The notes under the pieces: model-generated | What the model saw: only the letters and a program-made list of their open reading frames with translations | Database searches by the model: none | Told to the model about the DNA's origin: nothing | Part shown: piece by piece, positions 1-8,107 of the stretch | Numbering within the stretch: the stretch's first letter is position 1 | How the letters are laid out: every line of letters begins with the position of its first letter | Assembly: GCF_042683245.1 (NCBI RefSeq) | Contig: NZ_JBHUJB010000033.1 | Span: 1-64,000, forward strand | From: Rubritalea tangerina | GTDB taxonomy: Bacteria > Verrucomicrobiota > Verrucomicrobiia > Verrucomicrobiales > Akkermansiaceae | DNA: 64,000 nucleotides | Direction of reading: 5' to 3' | Made by a program: the position numbers and the translations under genes

Positions 1-886
1 ATGGATCGAAGAAGTCGTAAGTCGCTGATGGATAAACTACAGCTCCTTAAGTGAACGCGCATGGGTACTGGCTGGGCGCTATGCATCGAGGCTGCGGGGT
101 CGGGGGCTGAATTTTGAGGAACTGAGGAAGTATTTGATTGGGGATGACGTGCGTATGATTGACTGGAAAGTGACAGCGCGCACGCGCTCGCCCTATGTGA
201 GGGTGTACACTGAAGAGAAGGATCGTTCTGTCATAGTGGTGTGTGATCAAAGGATGAACATGTTTTGGGGGACGAGGGAGAGGTTAAAGTCTGTGACTGC
301 GGCGCATGCGACAGCACTGGCGGCTTGGCGAGCGAATGCCGTGGGGGATAGGATTGGTGCGGTGGTATTCAATGATGGTGAGATACGCGTGGTGAAGCCG
401 CAGCGGAGTCAAAAGGGAGTGATGGCTGTGCTGGATACTGTGGTTCATTTCAATGCTCAACTGAACGTGGAATCTGAGGAAGAACAGTCACCGGGGAGCT
501 TGAATGAGGCTTTAAAGAAGGCCTTACAGGTGGCGACTCATGACATGTTAGTGGTGATTGTGAGTGATTTTTTTGGGGTGGATAAGACGACGGAGAAGTT
601 AGTAGCCAAGATGGCACAACACAATGATGTCATTGGTTTGTTAGTCACTGACCCAGTGCGGGAGAATCCACAGAGCAAGAGGGTAACGGCGAGTGACGGG
701 AAATTGCAGGTTGAGTTGCCATTTGATAAGGCGTCGATACGAGAAAAAGTGCGTGAGAGTTATCGGAATGAGCGTGAGAGCATCACGCATTTCATGCGCA
801 AGCTATCCGCACCGCTATTAGAAATAAGTAATGAGGGAGATGTGGTGGAACAGGTGAGGAAGCACCTTGGGGTGCCTGCTCGATAG
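1..886 (+). CDS. DUF58 domain protein of a Bat operon (5' end incomplete or shifted)
   Basis: DUF58 proteins accompany MoxR ATPases and VWA proteins in Bat (aerotolerance-type) operons; their exact role is unsettled. The signature is clear: AGRYASRLRGRG, then GDDVRMIDWKVTART, then a VWA-like fold (VCDQRMNMF, VIVSDFFGV). The reading frame is open from base 29, but TGA occupies 26-28 and no ATG, GTG or TTG lies between 29 and 134, although the conserved domain begins near base 68. The adjacent frame is open from base 1 to 51. A one-base shift between about 29 and 51 would join the two into a normal N-terminus. The gene therefore probably starts upstream of the window and carries an apparent frameshift, real or from assembly. 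It ends 11 bases before the DUF4381 gene, in the usual Bat order. The family call is sure, the 5' end is not. Confidence 0.8.
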
Positions 887-897
887 ATGGGATTCAC

Positions 898-1320
898 ATG
901 GAATGGATGATGGCTACAGCGAATGATTTGAGTGAATTGCGGGACATCTCCATGCCGGAGGTTCCTGGAATATTGCCTCTGGCACCTGGGGCGATTGTTT
1001 TGCTAGCTATTGCAGCTTGGATTCTTCTTTGTGTGGGGTGGGCTGTCTACCTCAGTTACCGGGCTAAGGCGTACAGGAGAGCAGGGGTGGATTTATTAGG
1101 TGAAGCGGTGACCGTGAGGGATGTGTCGGTGGTGTTGAAGAGGGTGGCGATGGTGAGTTATGGAAGGGAGAGAGTGGCTTCTCTCTACGGTGAGGAGTGG
1201 GTGGATTTTTTGAGAGAAGGAGGAGCAGAGATGCCTGAAATAGCTAGATGTGAGGATAGTGATGCGGAGGCTCGGCTAAGAGGAGAGGCCGAGAAATGGA
1301 TTAAGAAGCACAGATGTTAA
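898..1320 (+). CDS. DUF4381 domain membrane protein
   Basis: A 140-residue protein with one strong membrane segment (about residues 29-51, PLAPGAIVLLAIAAWILL) followed by a basic cytoplasmic stretch and a helical C-terminal domain containing LYGEEWVDFL. Length, topology and position between DUF58 and a BatA-like VWA gene match the DUF4381 family, which is regularly found in this slot of Bat operons. No catalytic motif is seen and the family has no established biochemical function. Its last 7 bases overlap the next gene (ATG of batA at 1314), which suggests translational coupling. ATG codons at 904 and 907 are alternative starts. Confidence 0.8.
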   Translation: MEWMMATANDLSELRDISMPEVPGILPLAPGAIVLLAIAAWILLCVGWAVYLSYRAKAYRRAGVDLLGEAVTVRDVSVVLKRVAMVSYGRERVASLYGEEWVDFLREGGAEMPEIARCEDSDAEARLRGEAEKWIKKHRC

Positions 1321-2294
1321 GTTTTCTCCATCCGTGGTTTTTTGTATTGCTGGTGGTTCCAGTTGTTTTACGTCGTTTGTTACCGGCATATAAGGAAACG
1401 CGTCAGGCGGTGCGTGTGCCATGGTTTCAGCGTGTGAGCACACTGGTTGGCGGGACCCCTGCGGAGGGTGCTGTTGTCTCAGAGGTCTCATGGTGGCAGC
1501 TTATTGTGCGTTACGGATTATGGATCTTGTTGGTGGCTGCTTTAGCCCGACCTCAGTGGGTGGAGCCAGCGATTTCACGAGTCACACCAACGCGAGACTT
1601 ACTACTGTTAGTTGATCTTTCGGGATCGATGGAAACTGAGGACTTCACGAATAAGAAGGGTGATAGAGTGGATAGGCTGACTGCTGTAAAAGAAGTGTTA
1701 GATGATTTCTTAACACGTCGAGATGGTGATCGGGTGGGCTTAGTTGTATTTGGCAATGCGGCATTTGTGCAGGTTCCATTCACGCAGGATTTGAAGGTGT
1801 GTCGTCGTTTACTGGATGAGACGGCGACGCGGATGGCAGGTCCACGCACGGCATTTGGTGATGCGATTGGGTTGGGCATCACGATGTTTGAGCAGAGTGG
1901 CAATAAGGACAAACTGATGATTGGGCTGACTGATGGCAATGACACTGGCAGTCAGGTGCCACCGGCTGAGGCTGCGGGTATAGCGAGTGATAAGGGAATT
2001 GTGATTCATGTGGTGGGAGTTGGAGATCCGACGGCTTCGGGAGAAGAAAAGTTAGATGAGGAGGCGCTACATGCGGTAGCCGAGAACACGGGCGGGAGAT
2101 ATTTTCATGCTGATGACCGGGAGGGTTTAGAGGGGATTTATGCTGAGATTGATAGGATGGGGACGCGAGAGGTGGAGTCTGAGTCGTATCGGCCGAGGCG
2201 TGATTTGTTTCATTGGCCATTGGCTGGATTTTTGTTGGTAAGTCTGTTTGGGCAATTTTTGGAGTGGCGAAGAAAGGGGGGATGGGATGGCTGA
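1314..2294 (+). CDS. batA: BatA-like VWA domain membrane protein
   Basis: A 326-residue protein built like BatA: two N-terminal membrane segments (about residues 3-22 and 62-78), a VWA domain with an intact MIDAS start (VDLSGSMETEDF, near residue 100) and DGNDTGS, and a C-terminal membrane segment before a basic tail. BatA-type proteins are thought to expose the VWA domain on the periplasmic side and work with BatB, BatC and MoxR in envelope stress resistance. The start overlaps the DUF4381 stop by 7 bases, and the stop overlaps the following batB-like start by 8. The metal site looks functional, unlike the one in the next gene. Confidence 0.85.
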   Translation: MLSFLHPWFFVLLVVPVVLRRLLPAYKETRQAVRVPWFQRVSTLVGGTPAEGAVVSEVSWWQLIVRYGLWILLVAALARPQWVEPAISRVTPTRDLLLLVDLSGSMETEDFTNKKGDRVDRLTAVKEVLDDFLTRRDGDRVGLVVFGNAAFVQVPFTQDLKVCRRLLDETATRMAGPRTAFGDAIGLGITMFEQSGNKDKLMIGLTDGNDTGSQVPPAEAAGIASDKGIVIHVVGVGDPTASGEEKLDEEALHAVAENTGGRYFHADDREGLEGIYAEIDRMGTREVESESYRPRRDLFHWPLAGFLLVSLFGQFLEWRRKGGWDG

Positions 2295-3192
2295 CTTTCA
2301 TTTCATACGTCCATGGTTTTTGTTAGCGATCGTTCCTGTGGCAATTGTGTTGTATGGGATGTTTCGCCAGCGTGGGGGGAAGAATGCGTGGGAGGGGGTG
2401 ATGGATGCGCATTTGTTTAAGCACTTGGAAGTAGGGAAAGGTGGTGGCCAGCGTTGGCGTCCGATTCATGTATTATCGGTTGTGTGGGTGTTGAGTGTGA
2501 TCGGTTTGGCGGGGCCAACATGGCAGAAGCAAGGGTCGCCATTTGCGGAGGAGCAGGCGGGAGTTGTGGTGGTGATGAAGTTGAGTGGATCTATGGAGGC
2601 GACGGATGTGCAGCCGTCGAGGTTGGAGCGCGCGAAGTTCAAGATGCGGGATTTGATAGAGGCGAGGGCTGGAGCGAGCCATGCATTGATCGTGTATAGT
2701 GGGAGTGCTCACTTGGTGATGCCATTGACGAAGGATGGAAAGATTCTCAACAGCATGGCAGAAGGTCTTAGTCCGGCGGTGATGCCGACGGAAGGAGATG
2801 CTTTGGTAGAGGCCTTGAAGCAAGCGGAGGTTCTATTGAGGGAGGCTGGGGTGCCCGGATCTGTGATGGTGATGGCAGATGCTGTGGACCCATCACAGGT
2901 GGCTGAATTGGCGGAGGTGGACAAGGCATTGCCAGTAGAATTTTGGGCGATTCAGCCGGCACGGTCACCCGTGGATAAAGGGTTAGAAGAGGCAGCTAGG
3001 TCGAGGGGAGCGGATGTGCAAGTGATGACTGATGGTAGGGAGGATGTGGAGATCATGAGCAAGGTGGCGAGAAGTGCTTTGTTATCAGTGGAGGGGAATG
3101 ACGGCAGCGAAATCTGGCAGGATGCGGGGTATCTGTGTTTGCCTGTGATTGTGTTACTTTCTGGATTTTGGATAAGAAGGGGGTGGCAGTAG
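2287..3192 (+). CDS. batB: BatB-like VWA protein with altered MIDAS
   Basis: About 301 residues, with N-terminal membrane segments, a VWA domain and a C-terminal membrane helix (LCLPVIVLLSGFWI) in BatB layout. The ATG at 2287 is preferred over the in-frame TTG at 2248 because it places the hydrophobic segment near the N-terminus and gives the same 8-base overlap seen elsewhere in the operon. The first MIDAS residue, normally Asp in DxSxS, is Lys here (VVVVMKLSGSMEA). Divalent-metal binding of the usual type is therefore doubtful, and the protein may act as a structural partner of BatA. It is followed at once by the TPR gene. Confidence 0.82.
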   Translation: MADFHFIRPWFLLAIVPVAIVLYGMFRQRGGKNAWEGVMDAHLFKHLEVGKGGGQRWRPIHVLSVVWVLSVIGLAGPTWQKQGSPFAEEQAGVVVVMKLSGSMEATDVQPSRLERAKFKMRDLIEARAGASHALIVYSGSAHLVMPLTKDGKILNSMAEGLSPAVMPTEGDALVEALKQAEVLLREAGVPGSVMVMADAVDPSQVAELAEVDKALPVEFWAIQPARSPVDKGLEEAARSRGADVQVMTDGREDVEIMSKVARSALLSVEGNDGSEIWQDAGYLCLPVIVLLSGFWIRRGWQ

Positions 3193-3734
3193 TGAGAGAT
3201 ATTAGGAAAAAGGAAAAAGGGAGGCGTGTGCTAGTCACAGCATTATGCGGAGTGCTTGCAATCATATTGCTTCATCTATTTTTTGGTGGAGGTTTTGCGT
3301 TGAGAACTGCTGATCAAAAGGCGTACGCGGCGTTTCACGGTGGCGAGTATGTTAGAGCGGCTGAGGGCTTTGCTGACCCAATGTGGCGAGGGGTTGCATA
3401 TTTTAAAGCGGGAGATTTTAAGCAAGCAGCCAAGGTATTCTCGGGAATAAGAACGGCTGAGGGGCACTATAATCATGGCAACGCCTTGATGATGTTAGGG
3501 AAGTATGATGGGGCGATAGGATCGTATGATAATGCAATAAGTATGGGGGCGGGTGAGGATGCGAAGGTGAATAGAGCGATCGCTGAGGCGAGAAAGAAGG
3601 CACTCGATTTTGATGGAGGGAATATGACTGACGGGAAGATTGGCTCCGATGGAATCACTTTTGAGCAAGGCAATAACGATCCATCTGAGGATGCGGGAGA
3701 AGAGGTGGTCGAGGGAGGTGGTCGAGGGAGGTAA
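3192..3734 (+). CDS. TPR protein of the Bat operon (BatC-like), C-terminus lost by frameshift
   Basis: A membrane-anchored tetratricopeptide protein: basic N-terminus, one membrane helix (VLVTALCGVLAIILLHLFF), then TPR-like helices (YFKAGDFKQAAKVF, HGNALMMLGKYDGAIGSYD) and an acidic linker. The start is probably GTG at 3192, overlapping the batB stop by one base; GTG at 3183 is an alternative. The frame closes at a TAA (3732-3734) just after a 13-bp tandem duplication. Without one copy, translation would continue 40 codons into a C-terminal tail, EMREVWLRKVQTKPADFL, of the type expected for the family, and would end in an 8-base overlap with batD. The gene as read therefore makes a shortened protein. 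Confidence 0.78.
   Translation: MRDIRKKEKGRRVLVTALCGVLAIILLHLFFGGGFALRTADQKAYAAFHGGEYVRAAEGFADPMWRGVAYFKAGDFKQAAKVFSGIRTAEGHYNHGNALMMLGKYDGAIGSYDNAISMGAGEDAKVNRAIAEARKKALDFDGGNMTDGKIGSDGITFEQGNNDPSEDAGEEVVEGGGRGR
3702..3732 (+). repeat. 13-bp tandem duplication causing a frameshift
   Basis: Every base from 3702 to 3719 equals the base 13 positions later, so this is a 31-base tract of period 13 (about 2.4 units, unit GAGGTGGTCGAGG). Thirteen is not a multiple of three. Removing one unit joins the upstream TPR frame exactly to the downstream tail frame. Confidence 0.9.
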
Positions 3735-3855
3735 GCTGAGCGACGCTGAGATGCGCGAGGTGTGGTTGCGCAAGGTGCAGACAAAGCCCGCTGATTTTTT
3801 AAAGGTAAAATTTATGTATCAAGATGCGCGAAAGGGGGGAGAGGGTGATGAGTAG
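3733..3855 (+). pseudogene. Displaced C-terminal tail of the BatC-like TPR gene
   Basis: This stretch is open in the frame one base off from the TPR gene. It encodes KLSDAEMREVWLRKVQ, then TKPADFLKVKFMYQ and a basic/acidic end, and stops at TAG 3853-3855, overlapping the batD-like start (3848) by 8 bases. That overlap has the same geometry as the other junctions of the operon, which supports it being the original end of the upstream gene rather than a separate one. It has no convincing start of its own. Confidence 0.75.
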
Positions 3856-5092
3856 GTGGTTCGTGGTGTTGTGCATGCCGCTGGGACTTCATGCGGGTGA
3901 TGATGTGATTGTTCGGGCGAGTGTGCAGCCAGAGGAGGCGTGGCAAGGGCAGAGAGTGCAGCTGACTGTGGTCGTGTTAGGTAAGGACTCTTGGGCGCAA
4001 ATACCTAACATGCCGGCACTCAAGGTTGGTGGAGCTTATGTATTGCCTCCGGAAAGCCAGGGTGTGCGTGCGCAAGAGCAGATTGATGGTGTGTCGTACA
4101 CGGGGCAGAGGTATGAGTTATCGGTCTACCCACAAGTGGGTGGGGAAATTGTGATTCCTGAGACTTCTTTGCAGGTTTCACTGAGTTCCTTTGGCAGTGG
4201 GTCTGCGGCGCAAGAGAAGCAGGAGAAGTTACCTGAAATTAGGTTTCGCAGCAAGGTGCCACCAGGGGCTGAGGGAGTCGATTGGCTGGTGAGTACGACA
4301 GATTTTAAGGCGGAGCAGACGTGGTCGAGTGAGGCGAAAGCATTGAAGGTGGGGGAGTCACTGAAGCGTACGATTCGGATATCGGCGAGTGATGTGTCGG
4401 GGATGGCATTTAAGCCCATTGAGTACCCTGCGATTGAGGGGCTGGGGGTGTATCCGGCTGAGGCGGTAGTGAGGGATAAGCGTGACCGGGGGACCTTGAG
4501 TGGGGAGCGCCAAGAGGAAGTGACGTACATTTTTGAAGGTGCGGGTGAGGTGGTGATTCCTGATATCGAGTTGGTTTGGTGGAACGTGCAGGAGCAGAAG
4601 TTAGAGAGTGTGCCATTGGCAGGGCGGAAGGTGACAGTGAGTGGAGGTAGTCCGGTGGGTTATCGCGAGGCTGAGGAGAGCGGGGTAAGTGGTAGAGGTG
4701 GGTGGTGGCTATTGGCTTTGGTGGGTGTCATCCTAGGAATGGGGGTGTGGAGAAGAGAGTGGATTTCGGCATGGTTAGAGGAGAGGAAAGTAGAGCGTGA
4801 GCAGAGCGAGAAAGCTTATTTTAAGCGTTTTGAGCAGGCGTCTAGATCGGGCGATGTTGCTGCGACTCAGAGGGCAGTGATGGCTTGGCTGGATCGAGTC
4901 TCTGACGGTAGCCAGGTAGCGCGACTTGATGTGTTTCTGAAGAGGTATGGAGATGGGGGGAGAGATGTGACGCAGCTCTGGGGGCACACTGAGGAATTGT
5001 ATGCAGTGGTGTCTGAGGCGAGGAAGGTATGGGCGTCTCAGCGCCATCGCAGGGAGCGTGCGGAGAGGTTATTGCCACCGTTGAATAGTTGA
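3848..5092 (+). CDS. batD: BatD-like protein (oxygen tolerance family)
   Basis: About 414 residues: an N-terminal signal peptide ending near LHAGDD, two beta-sandwich-like halves (VRASVQPEEAWQGQRVQLTV; LKVGESLKRTIRISASDVSG), a membrane helix near residue 290 (WWLLALVGVILGMGVW) and a charged cytoplasmic helical tail. This matches BatD, the last gene of Bat operons, whose product is thought to be a periplasmic-facing partner of BatA/BatB. ATG 3848 is chosen because it begins the signal peptide and overlaps the displaced TPR tail. About 100 non-coding bases separate it from the next gene. Confidence 0.82.
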   Translation: MSRWFVVLCMPLGLHAGDDVIVRASVQPEEAWQGQRVQLTVVVLGKDSWAQIPNMPALKVGGAYVLPPESQGVRAQEQIDGVSYTGQRYELSVYPQVGGEIVIPETSLQVSLSSFGSGSAAQEKQEKLPEIRFRSKVPPGAEGVDWLVSTTDFKAEQTWSSEAKALKVGESLKRTIRISASDVSGMAFKPIEYPAIEGLGVYPAEAVVRDKRDRGTLSGERQEEVTYIFEGAGEVVIPDIELVWWNVQEQKLESVPLAGRKVTVSGGSPVGYREAEESGVSGRGGWWLLALVGVILGMGVWRREWISAWLEERKVEREQSEKAYFKRFEQASRSGDVAATQRAVMAWLDRVSDGSQVARLDVFLKRYGDGGRDVTQLWGHTEELYAVVSEARKVWASQRHRRERAERLLPPLNS

Positions 5093-5192
5093 GTAGGGAT
5101 TTGTGATAGATTCGTGTGGGGGAGTTGACGGGGATTGAATGCATTGTGTAGTGTGTTTGGTGCGGAATGAATCCGTCAAAGATTGAGAAGCT

Positions 5193-5777
5193 ATGAAGAA
5201 CATATTGATTATCAACGCGCATCACGCATCGTCATTTTCGCCAGGGAAGTTAAATGGGACATTAGTGGAGTGCGCGCACAAGCAGCTTAGTGAGAAGGGG
5301 TATCAGACTCAGGTGGTGAAGGTAGATGATGGTTGGGATGCTGAGCAGGAAGTGGAAAAGCACCAATGGGCGGATGTGATCATTGTGCAGTCTCCCGTGA
5401 ACTGGATGGGGGTGCCCTGGCCATTTAAGAAGTACATGGATGAGGTCTACACGGTGGGGATGATGGGGCAGTTATGTAATGGCGATGGGCGGAGTCACGA
5501 GGCGCCGAAGAAGAATTATGGTGGGGGAGGGACATTGAGTGGGAAGCGGTATATGCTTTCACTGACATTCAATGCACCGGAAGAAGCGTTCAATGACCCC
5601 GATGAGTATTTGTTTCAGGGTAAGAGTGTGGACGACCTGTGGTTTCCGATGCACATGAATTTCCGCTTTTTCGGCATGGAGGGCTTACCGACGTTTTCTT
5701 GTCACGATGTGATGAAGAACCCTGAGGTTGAGAGTGACTTGGAGCGGTATGCGCGGCACTTAGCAGCTCATTTGTAG
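5193..5777 (+). CDS. mdaB: MdaB-like NAD(P)H:quinone oxidoreductase
   Basis: A 194-residue flavodoxin-fold protein, the usual MdaB length. Characteristic segments are ILIINAHHASSFSPGKLN at the FMN phosphate-binding loop, VIIVQSPVNWMGVPWPFKKY, and YGGGGTLSGKRYMLSLTFNA. MdaB reduces quinones by two electrons with NADPH and FAD, and protects against redox-cycling compounds. It stands alone between the Bat operon and the convergent tag gene, with only three bases before the tag stop codon. Confidence 0.87.
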   Translation: MKNILIINAHHASSFSPGKLNGTLVECAHKQLSEKGYQTQVVKVDDGWDAEQEVEKHQWADVIIVQSPVNWMGVPWPFKKYMDEVYTVGMMGQLCNGDGRSHEAPKKNYGGGGTLSGKRYMLSLTFNAPEEAFNDPDEYLFQGKSVDDLWFPMHMNFRFFGMEGLPTFSCHDVMKNPEVESDLERYARHLAAHL

Positions 5778-5780
5778 AAG

Positions 5781-6341
5781 CTAAGTTGGGTTTCTGATAA
5801 AGCAATCTGTGGTGTGGTCGTCGATCATGCCGATGGACTGCATGTATGCGTAGATGATGGTGGGGCCGACAAAGTTGAAGCCTCGTTTTTTTAGGTCCTT
5901 GCTGATGGATTCAGCGAGGGGGGTGGATGCGGGGACCTCACTGAGGTTTTTCCAGTGGTTGATAATGGGTGTATGGTTGACCCAGCTCCAGAAGTAGTGG
6001 TTGAGTGAGCCGACTTCATCGATGAGTTGGATGGCGGCGCGTGCATTTCTTCGGGCGGAGAGGACTTTGAGTCTATTGCGGATGATCGAGGGGTCGAGCA
6101 GGATGGTTTCGAGCTGTTGATCGGTCATGGCGGCGACTTTGGTAATTTCGAAGTGGTGGAAGAGTTTGCGGTAGGCGGGTCGTTTTTTGAGCACGGTGAT
6201 CCAGGAGAGTCCAGCCTGCGCACCTTCTAGAATGAGCATTTCAAAGAGCCTTTGGTCGTCGTGTAAGGGGGCACCCCATTCGGTATCGTGGTAGTCGACA
6301 TAAATGGGGTCATCAGAGCACCAAGCGCAGCGGGTTTTCAT
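5781..6341 (-). CDS. tag: DNA-3-methyladenine glycosylase I
   Basis: A 186-residue protein, the standard length for Tag, which removes 3-methyladenine from alkylated DNA as the first step of base-excision repair. The zinc-binding residues known from E. coli Tag (Cys4, His17, His175, Cys179) are all present one position later (Cys5, His18, His176, Cys180). The N-terminal CAWCSDDPIYVDYHDTEWG and the LEGAQAGLSW segments are diagnostic. It is a single gene convergent with mdaB. Its start is 86 bases from the divergent dehydrogenase gene, so both promoters must lie in that gap. Confidence 0.93.
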   Translation of the reverse strand: MKTRCAWCSDDPIYVDYHDTEWGAPLHDDQRLFEMLILEGAQAGLSWITVLKKRPAYRKLFHHFEITKVAAMTDQQLETILLDPSIIRNRLKVLSARRNARAAIQLIDEVGSLNHYFWSWVNHTPIINHWKNLSEVPASTPLAESISKDLKKRGFNFVGPTIIYAYMQSIGMIDDHTTDCFIRNPT

Positions 6342-6427
6342 ATGCTGATTGTGTAGTCAGACGAGGGAAGTGAGAAGTTCATTTCTCGTGATCTTTACAT
6401 TAGTGCTGGCTATGCTTTATTCGCGCT

Positions 6428-7312
6428 ATGAAACCAAAGATAGGATTTGTTGGAGTTGGCCGCATGGGAGCGAACATGGCGCGGCATTTGAAGGATGAAG
6501 GGTATGATGTGGCAGTGGTCTATGATGTTTTCAGCGAAGCAGCTGAGGAGCTTGCCAAGGAATTAGGGGCACAGTGCGCGAGCAACTTACCTTCCGTCAC
6601 AGCGGCAGCGGATGTGGTTATTACGGTGGTAACGGATGACTCAGCGATGCGTGACATTTTTAAGATTCAAGGAGACACCTTGCTAGCGAATGCTGAGGGA
6701 ACGATATTTATCAACTGTGCGACTCTGAGTCCGGAAGTCCATGAGGAAGTGGCTCAGGCAGCAGAGGCAGTGGGAGCGAAGGCGCTGGAGGCAGCGATGG
6801 CATCTAGCATCACTCAGGCTCGCAATGGGACGTTGTATTTGATGGTTGGAGGTGAAGAAGCTGACTTTGAAGAGCAGAGGGAGTTGTTGGAGACTCTTTC
6901 TACGGCCTTACGTCACGTGGGACCGATAGGTTCAGCGGCAAAGGTAAAGGCGTTGGTGAATATGGTGATGAATATCAACACAGCGGCACTTGCTGAAGGT
7001 TTAGGTCTGGGTGATGCCTTGGGGTTAGATCTCACGATGTTGCGGGATATTTTTGCTCAGACGGGTGCTAACTCACGGGTTTTGGAGACGGATGCTGAAG
7101 ACATGCAGATTCGCGACCACGAATGTTATTTCTCTGCGGCTCATGCAGCAAAGGACAGTGGGATCGCGAATGATCTGGCGAAGCAAGTGGGAGTGGCTGT
7201 GCCGCTATCGGAGGCGACTGAAGCTCAGTATCAAAAGATGGTGGGGCAAGGTCTTGGTGAATTGGACAAGTCTGGCATTGCGGAATTAACTTTCAAAGGA
7301 AGGGGAGCGTAA
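6428..7312 (+). CDS. Beta-hydroxyacid dehydrogenase (3-hydroxyisobutyrate/6-phosphogluconate family)
   Basis: A 294-residue NAD(P)-dependent dehydrogenase. It has an N-terminal Rossmann motif (GFVGVGRMGANMARHL), the family substrate-side segment (AAMASSITQARNGTL) and the catalytic-helix region (GSAAKVKALVNM, Lys about residue 177). The second domain is all-helical. The family oxidises short beta-hydroxy acids such as 3-hydroxyisobutyrate, tartronate semialdehyde or glyoxylate derivatives; the substrate cannot be fixed from the sequence. The stop overlaps the following hydrolase start (TAATG), so the two are probably co-translated. Confidence 0.87.
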   Translation: MKPKIGFVGVGRMGANMARHLKDEGYDVAVVYDVFSEAAEELAKELGAQCASNLPSVTAAADVVITVVTDDSAMRDIFKIQGDTLLANAEGTIFINCATLSPEVHEEVAQAAEAVGAKALEAAMASSITQARNGTLYLMVGGEEADFEEQRELLETLSTALRHVGPIGSAAKVKALVNMVMNINTAALAEGLGLGDALGLDLTMLRDIFAQTGANSRVLETDAEDMQIRDHECYFSAAHAAKDSGIANDLAKQVGVAVPLSEATEAQYQKMVGQGLGELDKSGIAELTFKGRGA

Positions 7313-8028
7313 TGGAGATTCGCAATCGCTTGGGTGAGAAGATTGATCATGCCTTTCATGAGACTGGCAGGGATGATGTGCTGGTGGTTTTAGGGCATGG
7401 AGTTACTGGGGATAAGGATCGGGATTTAATTGTCGAGCTTACCGATCGGTTGGTGGCGGCTGGCTGGCCGTGTTTACGGATTTCGTACTCTGGTTGCGGG
7501 GCATCTGAGGGGAGTTTTGAGGAGATGTGTATCAGCAAGGAAGTGGATGATTTACATGCTGTGTTAGACCAAGTGAAGGGCAGCAAGAGCATTGCGTATA
7601 TCGGTCACTCGATGGGTGGAGCAGTTGGAGCATTAGCGGCAGCAAAGGATGACCGGATCAAGGTATTGGTATCTTTGGCGGGGATGGTGCACACGAAGAC
7701 ATTTTGCGAGACGGAATTTGGTGATCAGGTACCTGGAGAAGGGTGCATGTGGGAGGATGAGACGCATCCACTCAGCCAGCGCTATGTGGATGATTTGACA
7801 CAGATTGGGAACACGCTGACAGCGGCAAGGGATGTGCGTAGTCCGTGGTTATTGATTCATGGTGATCAAGATGATGTGGTTTTGCCTAAGGATAGTGAAG
7901 ACCTGTATCTCACGTTGCGAGGGAAGAAAGAGCATGTTGTGTTAGATGGAGCGGATCATTGTTTTGAAGGCGATTATGATCGGGTGGCGCAAGCTGTAAT
8001 TCCTTGGCTTGAAAAGCATTTGAAGTGA
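7312..8028 (+). CDS. Alpha/beta hydrolase
   Basis: A 238-residue alpha/beta-hydrolase fold protein without a signal peptide. The nucleophile elbow GHSMGGA (Ser near residue 98), the acid region LIHGDQDDVV and the late histidine in DGADHCF form a plausible Ser-Asp-His triad. It resembles serine aminopeptidase S33/esterase-like cytoplasmic hydrolases; the substrate is unknown. The overlap with the preceding dehydrogenase gene suggests that the two act on related small molecules. Confidence 0.82.
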   Translation: MEIRNRLGEKIDHAFHETGRDDVLVVLGHGVTGDKDRDLIVELTDRLVAAGWPCLRISYSGCGASEGSFEEMCISKEVDDLHAVLDQVKGSKSIAYIGHSMGGAVGALAAAKDDRIKVLVSLAGMVHTKTFCETEFGDQVPGEGCMWEDETHPLSQRYVDDLTQIGNTLTAARDVRSPWLLIHGDQDDVVLPKDSEDLYLTLRGKKEHVVLDGADHCFEGDYDRVAQAVIPWLEKHLK

Positions 8029-8107
8029 TAGGGACGGGGATGTGGCAAAATTGGCTGGGGCATGAAATTTCTGGCCAAATGAAGGTATCTGGGTAGCGTT
8101 TGATAGC

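Noticed and set aside
2248..2286. TTG start giving the BatB-like protein 13 more residues
   Set aside because: The extra residues are polar and lie inside batA. The ATG at 2287 begins the expected hydrophobic N-terminus.
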